DNA from: Coniochaeta sp. PMI_546
Lineage: Eukaryota; Ascomycota; Sordariomycetes; Coniochaetales; Coniochaetaceae
Direction: 5' to 3'
Assembly: GCA_021432605.1 (NCBI GenBank)
Contig: MU271149.1
Location: forward strand, 2,294,001-2,358,000
Length of the DNA: 64,000 nt
The stretch's first letter is position 1, and each line of letters begins with the position of its first letter. Below, in pieces: positions 1 to 12,317 of this stretch. The position numbers and the translations under genes are program-made. The notes under the pieces are model-generated. The model was not told the origin of the DNA. It saw nothing but the letters and a program-made list of their open reading frames with translations, and did not search any database.

Positions 1-551
1 CTGTCTCTAGGTTGTCTCATCAGAGCAACTTCCCGGTTTGTCGCGCCTGACACTGCAAAAGAGAAGCAGTCAATCATCCCAGAGAGCTGAAGCAACTTCT
101 GGCTGGTGGCACAGCCGGGAGCGGCATTCATCTACATATCTCGCGACCATAAACACTGCTTAACAAGCGGGTCTGAATAGCTCCCGCAGCCGAAGTACAC
201 AAGACAGAGCAAAAGTCTGCGAAGGAGGTGAAGCAAGCAATAAGCTATGTGAGTACCGAGCAGGGAGACGAATCATCGTAGAACTTTGGTACGCCATGGC
301 ATCACTGGACAAAGCGTCGAACCGGATGTATGGATTCCCGCCAGTGAATCCGAGTACAAGTTGACACTTGGTTCAACCACGAACTCAGGAGGCATTTCTC
401 GTAGCTATATAAAGGCCGCTGTACGCTTCAATGCTAGCACCTATCTCTTCTGCATACATCTACACCACACGGTATCTTGTTCTAACCTGCAGCAGCTGGT
501 CCTTCTCCCGTCTGAGTCCAAATCACCATAATCGTACTTCAGCATCCAGCC
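1..551 (+). promoter_or_regulatory. Upstream region of the NMA111-type protease gene
   Basis: No gene is supported here. A TATA-like box (TATATAAAG) lies at about 406-414, some 140 bases before the start codon at 552. It is followed by a pyrimidine-rich stretch at about 440-520, a common layout for fungal core promoters and 5' leaders. The rest, 1-400, shows nothing I recognise. Confidence 0.5.
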
Positions 552-3500
552 ATGCCGAAGCACAAGAGAACTAGGGCTTCAAAGTCCACGGATGTGGATA
601 TGTCTCGTAGCGAGACTGACGCAGATCACTCCGGGCCTTCAGGGCTCCATACTTCCGATATGCCGCCGTTGTTGAAAGATGAACTCGCCAGTATTCATCA
701 TCGTCTGGCAAACCTTGAGCAAATCTGCGGCAGCAAAGACGAGGATAAGTGGCAGGCCGCTACAGACGCGGCCATCCAAGCTGTAGTGACAGTCGTGGGG
801 ATGTGGCCGGTGCCTTTCGACCTGGATCCACCGCGTACCATTTCGGCGACCGGATTTGTTGTTCATGTCGGCCCCGAGATTGGGTGAGCATATATCGAAG
901 CATTCAGGAGACATGCTGCATCAGCTGACCGTCCTCCTCTACTTAGTATCATCGCGACCCCCCGACACGTCGTCGGCGCGGGTCCTTTCGAGGGGTTCTG
1001 CCGTTTCGCCAACAACGAGGAGGTCAATGTCTCTGTTCCCTGGAGAGATCCCATCCACGATTGCGCCTTGCTAGTCTTCCAGGTCAAGGATATCAAGGCC
1101 GCAAAACCTGTCCCCTTGCGTCTCAGACCCGACCTTGCCAAAGTCGGCATGGATATCAGAATCGTGGGCAACGACGAGGGCGAGGAGCTCGCCGTACTTC
1201 CAGGTGTCCTCAGCAGGATTGATGCCAATGTTCCTAATTATGGTCGTAACATTTACAACGACTTCAATACCAATTACCTCCAGGGAAGCAATGACGCCAG
1301 CGGTGGTAGTTCTGGCAGTCCAGTCATCGACATAGACGGTTTTGCCATCGCCATGATAGTTGGGGGAAGCGATAAGGGCGCCACCAATATGTTCCTGCCC
1401 CTTGATAAGTTGCAGCGCGCCTTAGAGTGTTTGATCGAGGGGAAGCCTATCACTCGAGGTGACATCGGTTGCCAGTTCTGGATAGAGTCTCTCACGAAGT
1501 GCGAAAAGCTTGGCCTTAGCGACCAGTGGAAGGAGACAGTCCAAGACGCTTGCCCATGGACGAACAACATGCTGGTGGCCAAGCAAGTTCTTCCTGGAGG
1601 GCAGTCCGATGGAAGCATAATGGAGGGCGATATTCTCGTCAAGATTGACGACGAATTCACTGTCGACTTCATCAGACTCGACGATGTCTTGGATTCGAAC
1701 GTCGGCAGCACCATCACGCTCCTGTTGCTTAGGAATGGTAACGAAGTCGAGGTTGAGGTCGAGGTTGGCGACCTATACAAGAACACTCCCGATCGCTATG
1801 TCCTATACGCAGGAAGTGTCTTTCAGAATTGTTCATATCAACACGCCCGTCACCATCACATGCCGTGCAAAGGTGTAGTAGTTTGTGGTGACGGGAGCGG
1901 TTCTGGAATCTGGGACCGATGCAAGTGGCTGATCCAGAAAGTCAACAACAAGCCGGTCCCCGACCTCGACACATTTGTCGACATAGTTACAAACATCCCG
2001 GACAATGCTTTCGTTCGGTTTGCCATCGAAGACCTCAATTCTAGCCCACGCATACCGTCAACGATGAACATGATGATCCACCGCCTTTGGCATCCCAAGA
2101 TACTGCTGGTCATGCAGGGGAAGTCTGGGCAATGGGAACAGAAGGTTCTTTGCGATCGACCGGCTGATCCCGAGATTCCCAGCCCCATGAAGGGCTCGTT
2201 TCCTCAGCTTGAGATTGACGATCCGGCTTTCTCTTGCGTGTCAAACTATACCCGCAGCTTTGTCCGTGTGGTATGTGAGATGCAAGTCGCGGTTGATGGT
2301 GAGGCGAATATACTGAGGACAGGAGATGGTTTCGTTGTCGATGCGTCCCTAGGCCTCGTCCTGGTTTCGCGACACCTCATCCCACACGACTTCAGCTGCG
2401 TCTATGTTATCATTGCTGGCTCTATCTCCTTAGATGCAAAGATCCTATTCCACCACCCGGAGCATAACTTTGTCCTCATCCGGTACGATGCGACCTTAGT
2501 CGACGCCGACGTTTTCAGCGGAGTGGTGAGCGAGACAGAAGTCCGTCAAGGCGACGAAGTGTACTTGCTCGGACCTGACGGCTCTGCCATCAACCGCATT
2601 GTGCACGAAAAGACAACGGTCACCAAGATCTCGCCGCACTACTTGGACCAGGAGAAATCGTGGTCACCCGCTTACTGTGCGACAAATTTCGACTGCATCC
2701 AAGTCGGAACACCCCTAGGCAGCTCATGTGAGACGGGCGTTCTAGTCAACCAAAGTGGCGAGATCGTAGCTCTCTGGCTGCAGTATAGAGGACAGGGGGT
2801 GGAGGATGGACATGAACAGTGGTGGAACCGAGGATTTTCCCTGAAAACCGTAGAGCCCGTGATATCGCAGATCCGAGACGGGCTGAAGCCGAGTCTGAGA
2901 ATCCTCGGGGCCCATTTCTGGCCGACTACAAAGCATAATGCGCGGAGCAGCGGTGTTTCCCAACACTGGATGGACAAGCTGGAGTCGGCCCCTTCGGCAT
3001 CACATCAGTTCTTGCAGGTTGATACGCAAACGTCTTTCTGGAATGTGGGAGAGTCAAACAGGCTTCAAGTAGGCGATATACTCCTTACCATCAACGATAG
3101 GTTCGTGACCAGTTTTTCGGACCTGGACCATATGTATTGGAAGGGCCAGGAGACTCCGGTAGCCCTAGTTGTGCGAGACGGTGTGGAGCTGTCTATCGCG
3201 CTCCAGACCTTTGCAGCTGAAGAAGTCGAGATCGACCACATCGTCTATGTCTTGGGTGCTGTTGTGCAGAAGCCACCCCACACGGTCCGTCGGCGACTCA
3301 GCAATATTCCCAGCGACGTTTACATATCATCAGCAGTCGATGGGTCCCCGGCCGATCTGTACGGCAAAACCAACGTCTTCATCACTCATGTCAATGATAA
3401 ATCAACCCCGGACCTCGTGTCATTCGTCGATGCGATGACGAGGATCGGGCCCGAAGAGGGTATGAGTCCAGTCTTTGATACCCTCTTCCACCATTTTCTT

Positions 3501-3684
3501 TCGAGCCTATCTTGCTAACTGGTTTCCTTTCGATCTAGATTTCTGCGTCGTGGTCGTTGGTTATGATGGAGAAACGAAGGTGATCCCAATCAGGAACCAC
3601 ACATATTTCCATCCGCTTCGGCAATGGAGGAAGGATGAGTCGTGCGGTGGTACCTGGCGCGAAGTAGCCTGTGACAGGGAGTAG
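552..3684 (+). CDS. nma111: NMA111-type HtrA-like nuclear serine protease
   Basis: Two-intron gene: exons 552-883, 947-3459 and 3539-3684, giving 996 residues, the usual length for Nma111. The N terminus is basic (PKHKRTR), like the nuclear signal of Nma111. The first trypsin-like domain keeps the full triad: His about 118 in TPRHVVGAG, Asp about 149 in PIHDCAL, Ser about 233 in GGSSGSPV. PDZ-like segments follow, then a second protease-like domain (about 435-620) and further PDZ-like units, the duplicated architecture typical of the family. In yeast the protein is a nuclear pro-apoptotic protease. Compared with the Nma111 sequences I remember, this copy is divergent: TPRHVV replaces TNRHVV, and the second domain carries a His in SRHLIPHD. 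It may therefore be a second paralogue and not the canonical gene. Family assignment is firm; orthology is not. Confidence 0.85.
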
Positions 3685-4850
3685 GAGAAGTATTTTGATC
3701 TGTGAATTGCAGAGCACAAAGCAGAATGGCAGTTTTGGATTGATCGAGAAGTGCAGCTGGATCAAGACCTAGACTCTGAAGTTTAGTTTAGACGTAGAGA
3801 ATAGGATCTTTTCTCAATAACTTGTCGACTTGGTTCATCGTCAACCTTACTTTGAATTGGCGGCTAAGCGCCGGAAAGAAAGTAATCAGAATGTAAGTGT
3901 AACATTCTTTGCAACTCTCCACGGAGCTTGTTCTGTGGGTTGCACGCAGTCCGTCTCCTTGCCCGGCGGCCCGACAGAGTTATTACATTGCTATTTGGGT
4001 ATACAAGGGTAGCCGTGGCAATTCAGGAACCAACTTGACTCATAAAACCAATTTCTCCTGTTGCCTCCTAACAATATGCCAATGGACAAGTTTGGTTCCA
4101 TCCCATCCTTGGACAAACCAATCCCACCAGGCGTTCCCGCCACATCTGTCAAGCGAAAGACGGTATATTGACGACCTGAACCATCCACAGCAAGAGTCAT
4201 AGACACGGAGGTTTCACTTAAGTATTTCTTCCTTTTTCACAGTCTTGAATTCCTGTTTTGGACACAAGGGATTTTGCCCGGCCGACACAGTCCAAAACTG
4301 AAGTTAAGGTTCGACTTGACTCCTCGTACACCGGAGGCACGGAATTCCCCTCACAGCATCACAGACTCTAAGACTCCTGAGAGAGACACCGCAGATCTGT
4401 CGTCCTGCTTAAAACGGACTCTGGAAGCCTAGAATCGGCTTGCGCGATCAAGCTTTCTAGAGAGCCCGGCCTGACACGTTTTAGAAGATTTATACTTTCG
4501 TTCTTTATTTCATATATCAATTGTACTGGAGATCCCCAGCTGGTGGATTCAAGGTTTGCGAATGTACCGGTTGCAGCATGTCGGATGCTCTCGGGATATC
4601 GGAGACAAACCATTCAAACCGCAATTATATTCGCCAGTTCAATCCACGGTCATTTGAAGAAGCGAACAATCTGAACGTATGTACCGGTGTACCGGGCCCT
4701 AGAGACCTACAGCGCGGACATCAGGGACAGTCTTGGATTATCAATCATGTTTGCAAGAGCGTTGTGTGATTAAAAGTGTCATGTATGGAAAAAGGCCTGC
4801 TATTTGACGTCAAATCTGATTTCTTCCCGTTATCCAACTGTGTCTTCCCT
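3685..4850. other. Intergenic, no gene seen
   Basis: Only short overlapping frames without recognisable domains. This is the shared 3' side of two convergent genes (protease and C2H2 protein). I see no RNA gene or repeat in it. Confidence 0.5.
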
Positions 4851-5918
4851 TTATCCGACTGTGGTATTTGACTGAAGGTCTTGATGTGTTTCCACTCCGC
4901 CACATGACGCGCCCATCTGAGGATGTGCTGTCCGTTTGTGCTTAGTTAAGGAGTCGGACCGACCATATGCCTTTCCGCAAGACACGCACACGTGAGGCCG
5001 CTCCCCAGTATGCACTCGCGAGTGAAGGATCAAGTCGTTCGGCCGCTTGAATCCCTTCGCACAGGTCTCGCACTTGTGAGGACTCTTGCCGCCATGTCGG
5101 AGCTCGTGGACACGCAAGGTGGACCGCCGCGCGAATCGATCACCGCAAGTCTCGCACTCGTGAGGCCTCTCTCGAGTATGTACCCGCAAATGGTTGCGCA
5201 AGTTCTCCCGCAGTGGAAATGCCTCACCACAGGTTTTACACACATGATCGCTGTCTTCTGTTTGCACATGGTTGTTGGAGGTGCAGGCGCGAGGCTTCCC
5301 GATTCCATGTAACTGCAGATGCCGGCGAAAGTTCCGCTGTTGGATCGATTTGCCGCAGGTGCGGCAAGTCTCCCGCGCTTGAGGCATCACCGGACCATGT
5401 GTTTTTCTGTGTCGTCTTAGGGCATTCCCCGAACCAAAACCCTTTCCGCAAGTCTCGCACACATGAGGCGTCATCTCGTTGTTTGTCTGCTCGAACCGCG
5501 GATCAGGCTCAACGGTGCTGGTATCACGGCCGGCGTCACTGGCAACCACTGCGCCTACGCTTTTGATATTGAAATGCGGATCAGGCGTAATGATCCTGGT
5601 ATCATGGTCGGTATAGCTTTCATGATCTGTGTCGTCAAAGCCAAACAGTTGTTGAGGAACGTCACCGGCGTCGATTGTAAGATTGTCGGCTGATTCTATA
5701 GCTCGTCCAGGAAGTGTCGGCGTAGGTCTAGGAGGTGAGGTGAAAGTTCGTCTCAGATCACTAGGCAAACATTTGGAGACTGTCGGCTGCGAGAGTCCTG
5801 ATGAGAGCGATGACTTATCGGGAAATAGATTTGTTGAGAACGGATTCGGGAGTAGATAGGGACATAGCTCAGGGTTAAGTAGAGCTGATATCTGTATCCG
5901 TGCCGTGTCTTGTCCCAT
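4851..5918 (-). CDS. C2H2 zinc-finger protein with six fingers
   Basis: Intronless frame. I start at the ATG at 5918 (MGQDTARI, 355 residues), because the 46 codons upstream are low complexity and read like leader sequence. The N-terminal 150 residues are Ser/Thr/Pro-rich and acidic, as in many activation regions. The C-terminal half holds six C2H2 fingers of form CxxC-x12-HxxxH: CETCGKGF, CRTCGKSI, CKTCGEAF, CETCGDRF, CETCAKGF and CVSCGKAY. The last four are joined by near-canonical linkers (HTRERPHEC, HTGERPHVC), which points to sequence-specific DNA binding. Finger 2 is shortened in its middle (SIQQRNFRRHLQLH) and is followed by a non-canonical spacer, so fingers 1-2 and 3-6 probably form two blocks. 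A transcription factor with unknown targets. Confidence 0.8.
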   Translation of the reverse strand: MGQDTARIQISALLNPELCPYLLPNPFSTNLFPDKSSLSSGLSQPTVSKCLPSDLRRTFTSPPRPTPTLPGRAIESADNLTIDAGDVPQQLFGFDDTDHESYTDHDTRIITPDPHFNIKSVGAVVASDAGRDTSTVEPDPRFEQTNNEMTPHVCETCGKGFGSGNALRRHRKTHGPVMPQARETCRTCGKSIQQRNFRRHLQLHGIGKPRACTSNNHVQTEDSDHVCKTCGEAFPLRENLRNHLRVHTRERPHECETCGDRFARRSTLRVHELRHGGKSPHKCETCAKGFKRPNDLILHSRVHTGERPHVCVSCGKAYGRSDSLTKHKRTAHPQMGASCGGVETHQDLQSNTTVG

Positions 5919-8900
5919 TGAAAGCGTAATCGAAATGACTCTCTCCCGATGAGCGACCTGGAAGAGCGAGTGGAGGTGCAATGTTACCAGCAGGTGGGAT
6001 GGTCGCGAAGAAGAGGAATTTATCTTTTTAACCAACGAACATCCGGGGACCTGCAACCGCCAGGGTCGGCAACAAGGAAGATAACACAGGTTACCGTCGT
6101 CTAACTTCTTTTCTTGAGTAGCCTTTTGGTAGTCGTCATTCTATGGCTCTATGAGGCTTGATAGATCCATCTCAAGATGAGGCACGGATCCCGTCGTAGC
6201 TCAAGAAGGTAGACTTGCAACTGACGTGCCCCTTTTGCTTCGTCCTTTCCAGCTCAGGCATGCAGAGTTGGCGTCGCAGGTCCTTCAAGATTGCTACGCA
6301 CCTGAGGTTGAGACAAGCCCAGAGTCGTATTTGCTTTTTGCTGACACTTTCGAGACAACCTCACGGGTCGCTCGTTGGGCTCTCGAATAGGGTGCCAATC
6401 AAACTTCAAGGTTCAGCTATGTCCACACCAGCGTCCTCGACCAACAAACAGTGTTACAAATGGGTGAACCAGGGGATGGGCCACAAGCAAACCAGGGGTT
6501 GCTATACCACATGCTAACGAAAAGTAGCACTGGCCAAAATTCAGGTTAGGTTGGAGCAAAGAATCCCTCAGCCGATGATAAAGCCACACCTATCGGTAGC
6601 AGTCATGTCATCGACTTGCCGCACTGTGTCGCCGATTAATACTGACGTATCTATTACCCATTCGAACTTGAGCTCAATCGAGAGGTTGCAGACTCTTGAG
6701 CAAATGTTCCTCAGTGCTAAATGTCGTAACGTCATTGACGTTGTCTAGGTGTAGTAAATCTCATTCTACCGATACTACAAATCATGAGCTTACCCCTTCT
6801 TGCCCATCCTGCCAGCCATACCACCACCTCGCACTTTTGTGCTTGCTCCAAGTCACAAGGTCTGAAGCAAGACCCTAGATACATCAGTTTTTGATTCTCC
6901 AAGGTCGATGAGTGATCAGGTAAAAGTCCAATTCTCCTCTTATAGTTCCCCGTTTTCGCTCCAGTATTCTGCTGTCATCCAACGGCTGGTATAGCATGGA
7001 GCAGGAGTCGGAACATGGTGTGAGTGACTCGAGATTACCTTAGAATTGTCTAGTCACAGCTTACTGGCTAAGATGCAGGCGACGTTCCGCATGAGTATGT
7101 AAGAGCCACGGCTCAACTAAGGCAGCATCACAAGGCAGGGCAGGCAATGAGGCGAACCAAGATAGAGTCACAAACCGCTGCCTGGAAGCTGCCGTGGGGA
7201 AAGAAACGACTTGAGATGACCGATCTTAACGGAGAAAACAACATCATCTCGAAGACTCAGATACCGAGTAGCTCTGAGAAGACGATTAACAGGGGTTAGT
7301 GACATGCGACTGTCGTTCCGATACTTAAGACTACCTCCACCTTATATGAGGTTGGTTCAAACATCGACGTAGCCGAAGCGGCACCCTGTCGAAGATCATA
7401 ACACGTGTACGTGGAATGCCCAGGCTCATTCTTTCGGCCTTAATATGGGCGTGTAAATATCGGGGCCAAGTGGAGGCAACATTGGTACACCATCCGAAGT
7501 GAGTCTACTACTTCCATTGTAGGTACCTTAGTTAGACTCCGTTTCTCCAACTAAGGTACCTTGGTAGGGTACTTTGACTTTGAGATACCAAGTCGGGCTC
7601 AGGTCTACATGTCCGTATTACAGATACCGTATACGTACCTGAAGGTCACCGCAGTCATGGACCCACGCCACATAAGTTGTGCAGTGCTCTGGAGTTGACC
7701 GGCCGGATACTCCCTTTTGAGACGTCCGCAATATGCCTACCCACCAGGTCTCATTAAGATGAACTCAGATCGGTACACGTCTAGAAATCCCCACAATACC
7801 TCACTCAAACATCCTCAAGCTCTCGCCGTGCATAACAGCGAAAATATCAACACGCATCAGAACTGAGTGAACAGCAAATGACCTCTGGACTGGCAGGGCG
7901 AGATTAGCTGGTCTAAGGAGAGTGGAAGGGCCCGTCTCGGCCACTGACCTGTGCATCTAGCTATCGACACCGCAGTATGACGGTGGGTGTAGAAATGTAC
8001 TACTGCAGTAGACTGGGTACACGAACCAACAAGATAAAACAGGCTTTGATGAGCGCTTTACCTAGGAGGGTAGTGTGGTATGGCAGCCATCAAGTGGTGG
8101 GTCATCGGCCATGCCAAACACGTAGATTCAATCATAGATGGCCAAGGTACCCAGGCGATTTACCTGCAGCAGTCCGTGAAAGTCTCCATGCATGGCCTCT
8201 AGCTCACAGTAGTGGCTGGCAATATCCTTGTCGAGCACTTCCGAGCTTACTCCAACGGCCTGACATCCGCTGCGCAGGCCTGCCTTCCGGCATGCCTTGA
8301 CCCTGCCCCCCCCTTAAGCGCCATTCCAACCCATTCGCCTACTCTGCGGTCCTTCGGCCATACTACTTTCGTCCCTCGAACCCGTTGTTTGACTGTTGCT
8401 GTTTGACACCTTCGTTGGTTATATAGGTGTTTCGGCTCTCAACCTGACGTATCGCCTTATCGACGGTTCGTAGGTTGTGACGGCGAGGTAATAAGCTTCC
8501 CCTGCCCGGCTAGTGATCTGGCATTGTACGGCTGATGCTGTCTCTCCTCATTGTTGCGGTTTCTGGCGCGCGTCGATATCAGAATGAAGGTCTCCGCTGG
8601 TTGTCAGCAAGACACCGGCTACTCAGGGCAAGGTGTTGGCCCGAGAAACAGCCCGCAGCCACTATCAACCAGATGTTCACCGGCTTCATCACGAGAAATT
8701 CTGTGGCCCTTTCGTCACAGAGACCTCAGCCTCGTCCTTTCGCACGAGAATTGGTACATCTGTCCGTCGCAAAGAGCGTGGTGCCGCTCCCGCTAAGAAG
8801 TACCAGTACCATGGCCGCCATACTAATTGCCTTCACATTCCCCTGTACGAGAGTCGTTGTACCAATGTCTGTCACCCATAGCGCTGTGACACGACCTTAC

Positions 8901-9080
8901 AGGAGTACCGACGCCCACGTCTGTTGACCAGAGCGCCGTCACTCATCTTCACATTAGTACCATCGTCAATCACCTCCATAAGATCAAAAGTTAACATTGT
9001 TATTCTTATCCTGGAACGCGCATTATCCTCAGGTGTAGCAGCCGCACGTTACGTCTGATTTCGATGATTTCGAAAGCAGG
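5919..9080. other. 3-kb gene-poor stretch with a GGTACC hairpin
   Basis: No frame here has a convincing product. Short frames at 6215-6517, 7977-8300 and 8535-8927 show no domain and no consistent splicing. The first few hundred bases must hold the promoter of the C2H2 gene on the minus strand, and the last few hundred that of the Zn2Cys6 gene. The one clear structure is the inverted repeat at about 7520-7563. Confidence 0.5.
7520..7563. repeat. Imperfect inverted repeat around GGTACC
   Basis: Left arm TAGGTACCTTAGTTAG and right arm CCAACTAAGGTACCTT are near-perfect inverted complements separated by about a dozen bases. The same AGGTACCT word recurs at about 15775-15830 and 48130-48200. It may be a small repeat family, a MITE remnant or a hairpin at a transcript end. 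Confidence 0.5.
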
Positions 9081-11781
9081 ATGTCCGCAAAAATAGACAA
9101 CACCGACTCCCAGATTCAACGCCTTGCCATTGTCGAAGCCAAAGCAAAACACAGCCTAGTTCTAGCGGAAGAGCGCATTTGGAAGGAGATATCCAAGAAG
9201 GTCAGAACGAGACGCCGTGCTGAAGAGGGGAGGGACCTCCGAGACAGTAAGGATCGTCTCGTTGACGCAGAGCCGCGTCACATTGACGAAGTCTACCTCC
9301 TTGACGACGAGATCAACTGCCTTGACGAAGACATTCATCTTCTCCACGAAGAATATGTTGCTGCTGATCGCAGTATCATGTTTATCGCGAGACTCAAATC
9401 AGCTGCTCGGATATTCGATCGATTTCCCATATCCCCATATTCCAGAAGCAAGTTGCTTGCCTTCAAGAATCACGTTTTCGAAGACCCAGAACGCACAAAT
9501 CTATTACGTCGACTGAGTATGACCGCGGTCCAACCATACTCCGTTCTATTATGACGCCCAGGCCGAGATAGAACAACTTCCATGGAATGAAGTCGATATC
9601 ATCAACCTTGACAACTTTGGTGACCAGCTCGAATGCAATCAAGCTATTGATACATACCTCAGCAGCCGAAAGAGTCATTTGAGGTTTGCTACACTATATG
9701 AATCGCTGAAGCGCAGGCCTCGTGGTGCCACCGGAATTGATAGGACACAAGACTTCCAGCCCGAAGTCGAGCAGGTGGAGGGGACCTCAACAGCAGCCTC
9801 TGGTAAGCGGATATATACCTGTTTGGTTATGGTTCGCTAACTATTGCCGCAGGTCTGGAACCATCTGTGCCTCCTTGGCCGCCATTTCAAGTTTCCAAAC
9901 GGGGCTCTGTGAGCGAACCCCCCTCCAAGACGCTGTCAATGAGTAATCCCGCTGGTATTTCTTGTCCGGATGGCGTCGAAACAACGCCCAGTTATCCACA
10001 GCTCAATTCTGGTCAGCCCTTTGAAATCATGCAAGAGACGGTCCCATGGCAGCATAGCACAGGGGCTCAACTTGGTCGGAGTACGGGTGCTGAATGCGAT
10101 TCCGCAATCCTTTTTGAGAGTCTGGCGCCGCCCTCTGAGAACAGGCCAATTCAAATCCACCAGTATCCGTTGGAGAATCCACCTTTCAACGGCGGTTCTG
10201 GGCTGATCCGAAGTGAATCTCCAGAAAGAGCGAGGCCGATAAGTCAATGCAATGGTACAGCCGTGTCTTCAAACCCACAGCCACCGAAGAAAAGGAAACA
10301 TGACGCCGAGGAAGAGACTGAACATTGTAAGTCCCATCCACATCACGCTCGAGGCATATAGATAGTAACAGAGGGGCTCTCGGAACGCAGCACCGAACAC
10401 CAGCCGCGATACCCTACATTCAACCCCAAGCATCCCCTTTCTCGAATATTGGCAGACGACTACGATGAGAAGCATCACCAATTCGGCTCGTGTCCCCTCT
10501 TCCGGACACTGTCAAACCACCTTCTCAATTCAAGGAGAATCTCTCGAGGCCTCAAGTCAAGCGGTCCAAGTTGATTCACTTACTATCCCAACACAAGCAC
10601 GTCTTCATGGCCAGTCTTCTAAATGTGCAATGGATGCTGCCTTCAAAATCGACCAGCCATGCAATCCTGGCAATATGTCTGTCCAATTCCCAGTTACAAA
10701 CCATGGAGAACTCCGCATCGATCAGCCGTTCTTAGCAGCAACATCGAACGGGCTTTCAAGTGTACACGCCAGTGAAACACCAACCAGGCCCTCCTTGCCT
10801 GACGTCAACGGTCCGAACCGCCTGCAACCAGAAAGTACCACTTCTGAGCAATTGTTCCACGTTTCGTGTCTTCCAACGTCCGACATGAGGTTTGGAACAT
10901 CCATGTCCAACCCTACGGGACTACGTCAAACAGAACAGAAGGATCCTTTTCAATGTACTGATGAGCAGGCTGCCAAGTGTGTTACTTACGACAGCGCAAC
11001 CCCGAACATCCACCTGCATATGGCGCTGCTGATGGATTCGGACCATGTACAGACCACGGGCGTGGAAGGGAAATCGCCCAAAATGACCATTCCTGTCGAT
11101 ATGACCACTTCAGCCATGGCCAAGGGGGTATCCGACGACGTCAACTCGACAGACTGCCTCGAGGTAACACAGACCACAACAGCGGGGCCTGAAGGCGGCG
11201 CGGAAAAGCCAGGACTTTCAAACCCCCAAGCGCCGTCTTTTGGCGTCCTGAGGAGACAAAGCTGCAACTATTGCCGCAAGCGGAAGCTCATGTGTAACGC
11301 TACAGTCTGCTCATGGGAAGTGCGCAATACGCCACAGACACGCAACCGCAGAAGGTGTGACAGCTGTCGCAGGAGCAAGCAGAGATGTGACGTCACGGAG
11401 ACAACTGGATGCACGCAGTGTATCCTCCGGAGCCTGCGGTGCACGATGACGGACTCCCAAAAGCCAACAAAACCTGATCGCCTCGTCGAGCTTGCAGATG
11501 AGGAGGGGTCGGCGAGACACGTCAGATGTCCCGGGAACATCCACAATCTCGGCCCAGGGAGCAGAAAGTTCTCGGTGGAAGCTCTCGGTGTGCCTGTCGA
11601 GGGCCTTCCTGCACAACTTCTCCCACCCAATCCCAATGGGCACTACCCGCAACCGACGCCTGAACCCCGCGTTACGGCCACTACTGGGTCCGAGTCTTCA
11701 GATCACCCTCGTATGGGAGCCTTGCGGAGCGAGGAAGAGAGTGCGTGTACCTCGTCGAGCTTGCTGAAATGCAACGTATAA
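9081..11781 (+). CDS. Putative regulator with C-terminal Zn2Cys6 cluster
   Basis: Proposed exons: 9081-9516, 9572-9802, 9853-10326 and 10391-11781, joined by introns of 55, 50 and 64 bases with GT-AG ends; the spliced length is exactly 844 codons (843 residues). The N-terminal 150 residues are charged and predicted by eye to be coiled coil. A long Ser/Pro/Gln-rich middle follows, with a basic nuclear-signal-like stretch (PPKKRKHD). Near the C terminus is a complete fungal binuclear cluster, C-x2-C-x6-C-x7-C-x2-C-x6-C, beginning CDSCRRSKQRC. Just before it is a second half-cluster, CNYCRKRKLMCN. Zn2Cys6 domains usually sit at the N terminus, so a C-terminal one is unusual. No fungal-specific middle homology domain is visible. 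Function and targets unknown; the first intron is the least certain. Confidence 0.62.
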
Positions 11782-12317
11782 AGCAGAAGCGCATCATCAG
11801 TCAATGGCCAAGCACACCACATGACAAGAGTTGTCCACAAGACCGAAGTGATAAGCCTCCCAGGTATGCGGAATACAAACTCAGAGACGTGCTACAGTAC
11901 TTGGGATTGTGTGTGGGGCACCTCAGTCTCTATCGAGACAGTCGAGATGAGGGCAACAGATGGTACAGATCTCTGCCCACTTTAGGCATCGAGATCGCAC
12001 TCCTCCTGGACCGGTGTGGTTGCGGTGAAGGTTGCCTTGGCACTTGCGGCATGCTACACATTGCAGATGCTCGCATTCCGGTCAGCTCGTTTGAGGAGAT
12101 CGGGGAGTGCAAGGTGATCACTAAGTTCAGGCGCTTACTCTGCACTCGAGTAACGACTCGCGTGTATGGTCTTGGTAGCGTTGAACTCCGATTTCTTTGC
12201 CCGAGGGCTCTGTTTATGTTTATGGGGGGCGTTCATGTCAAGATATGCGTGGAATCCAGGGAATGGGCCGCGGAAAAGGTCAACAACGGTGCATTTGAGG
12301 GCTCGATTCTACTCTAG
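11745..12317 (+). CDS. Hypothetical 190-residue frame overlapping the regulator end
   Basis: Open frame starting within the last codons of the Zn2Cys6 gene in another frame. It has a Cys-rich centre (RCGCGEGCLGTCGM) and no domain I recognise. I tried to splice it to the preceding gene and found no phase-compatible intron. It may be an independent small gene, an alternative 3' exon or a chance frame in a 3' UTR. Confidence 0.25.
   Translation: MYLVELAEMQRIKQKRIISQWPSTPHDKSCPQDRSDKPPRYAEYKLRDVLQYLGLCVGHLSLYRDSRDEGNRWYRSLPTLGIEIALLLDRCGCGEGCLGTCGMLHIADARIPVSSFEEIGECKVITKFRRLLCTRVTTRVYGLGSVELRFLCPRALFMFMGGVHVKICVESREWAAEKVNNGAFEGSILL

Noticed and set aside
8535-8927. Arg/Ser-rich frames that looked histone- or ribosomal-like
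   Set aside because: No motif matched on careful reading; three overlapping frames are all open and none has consistent splice signals.
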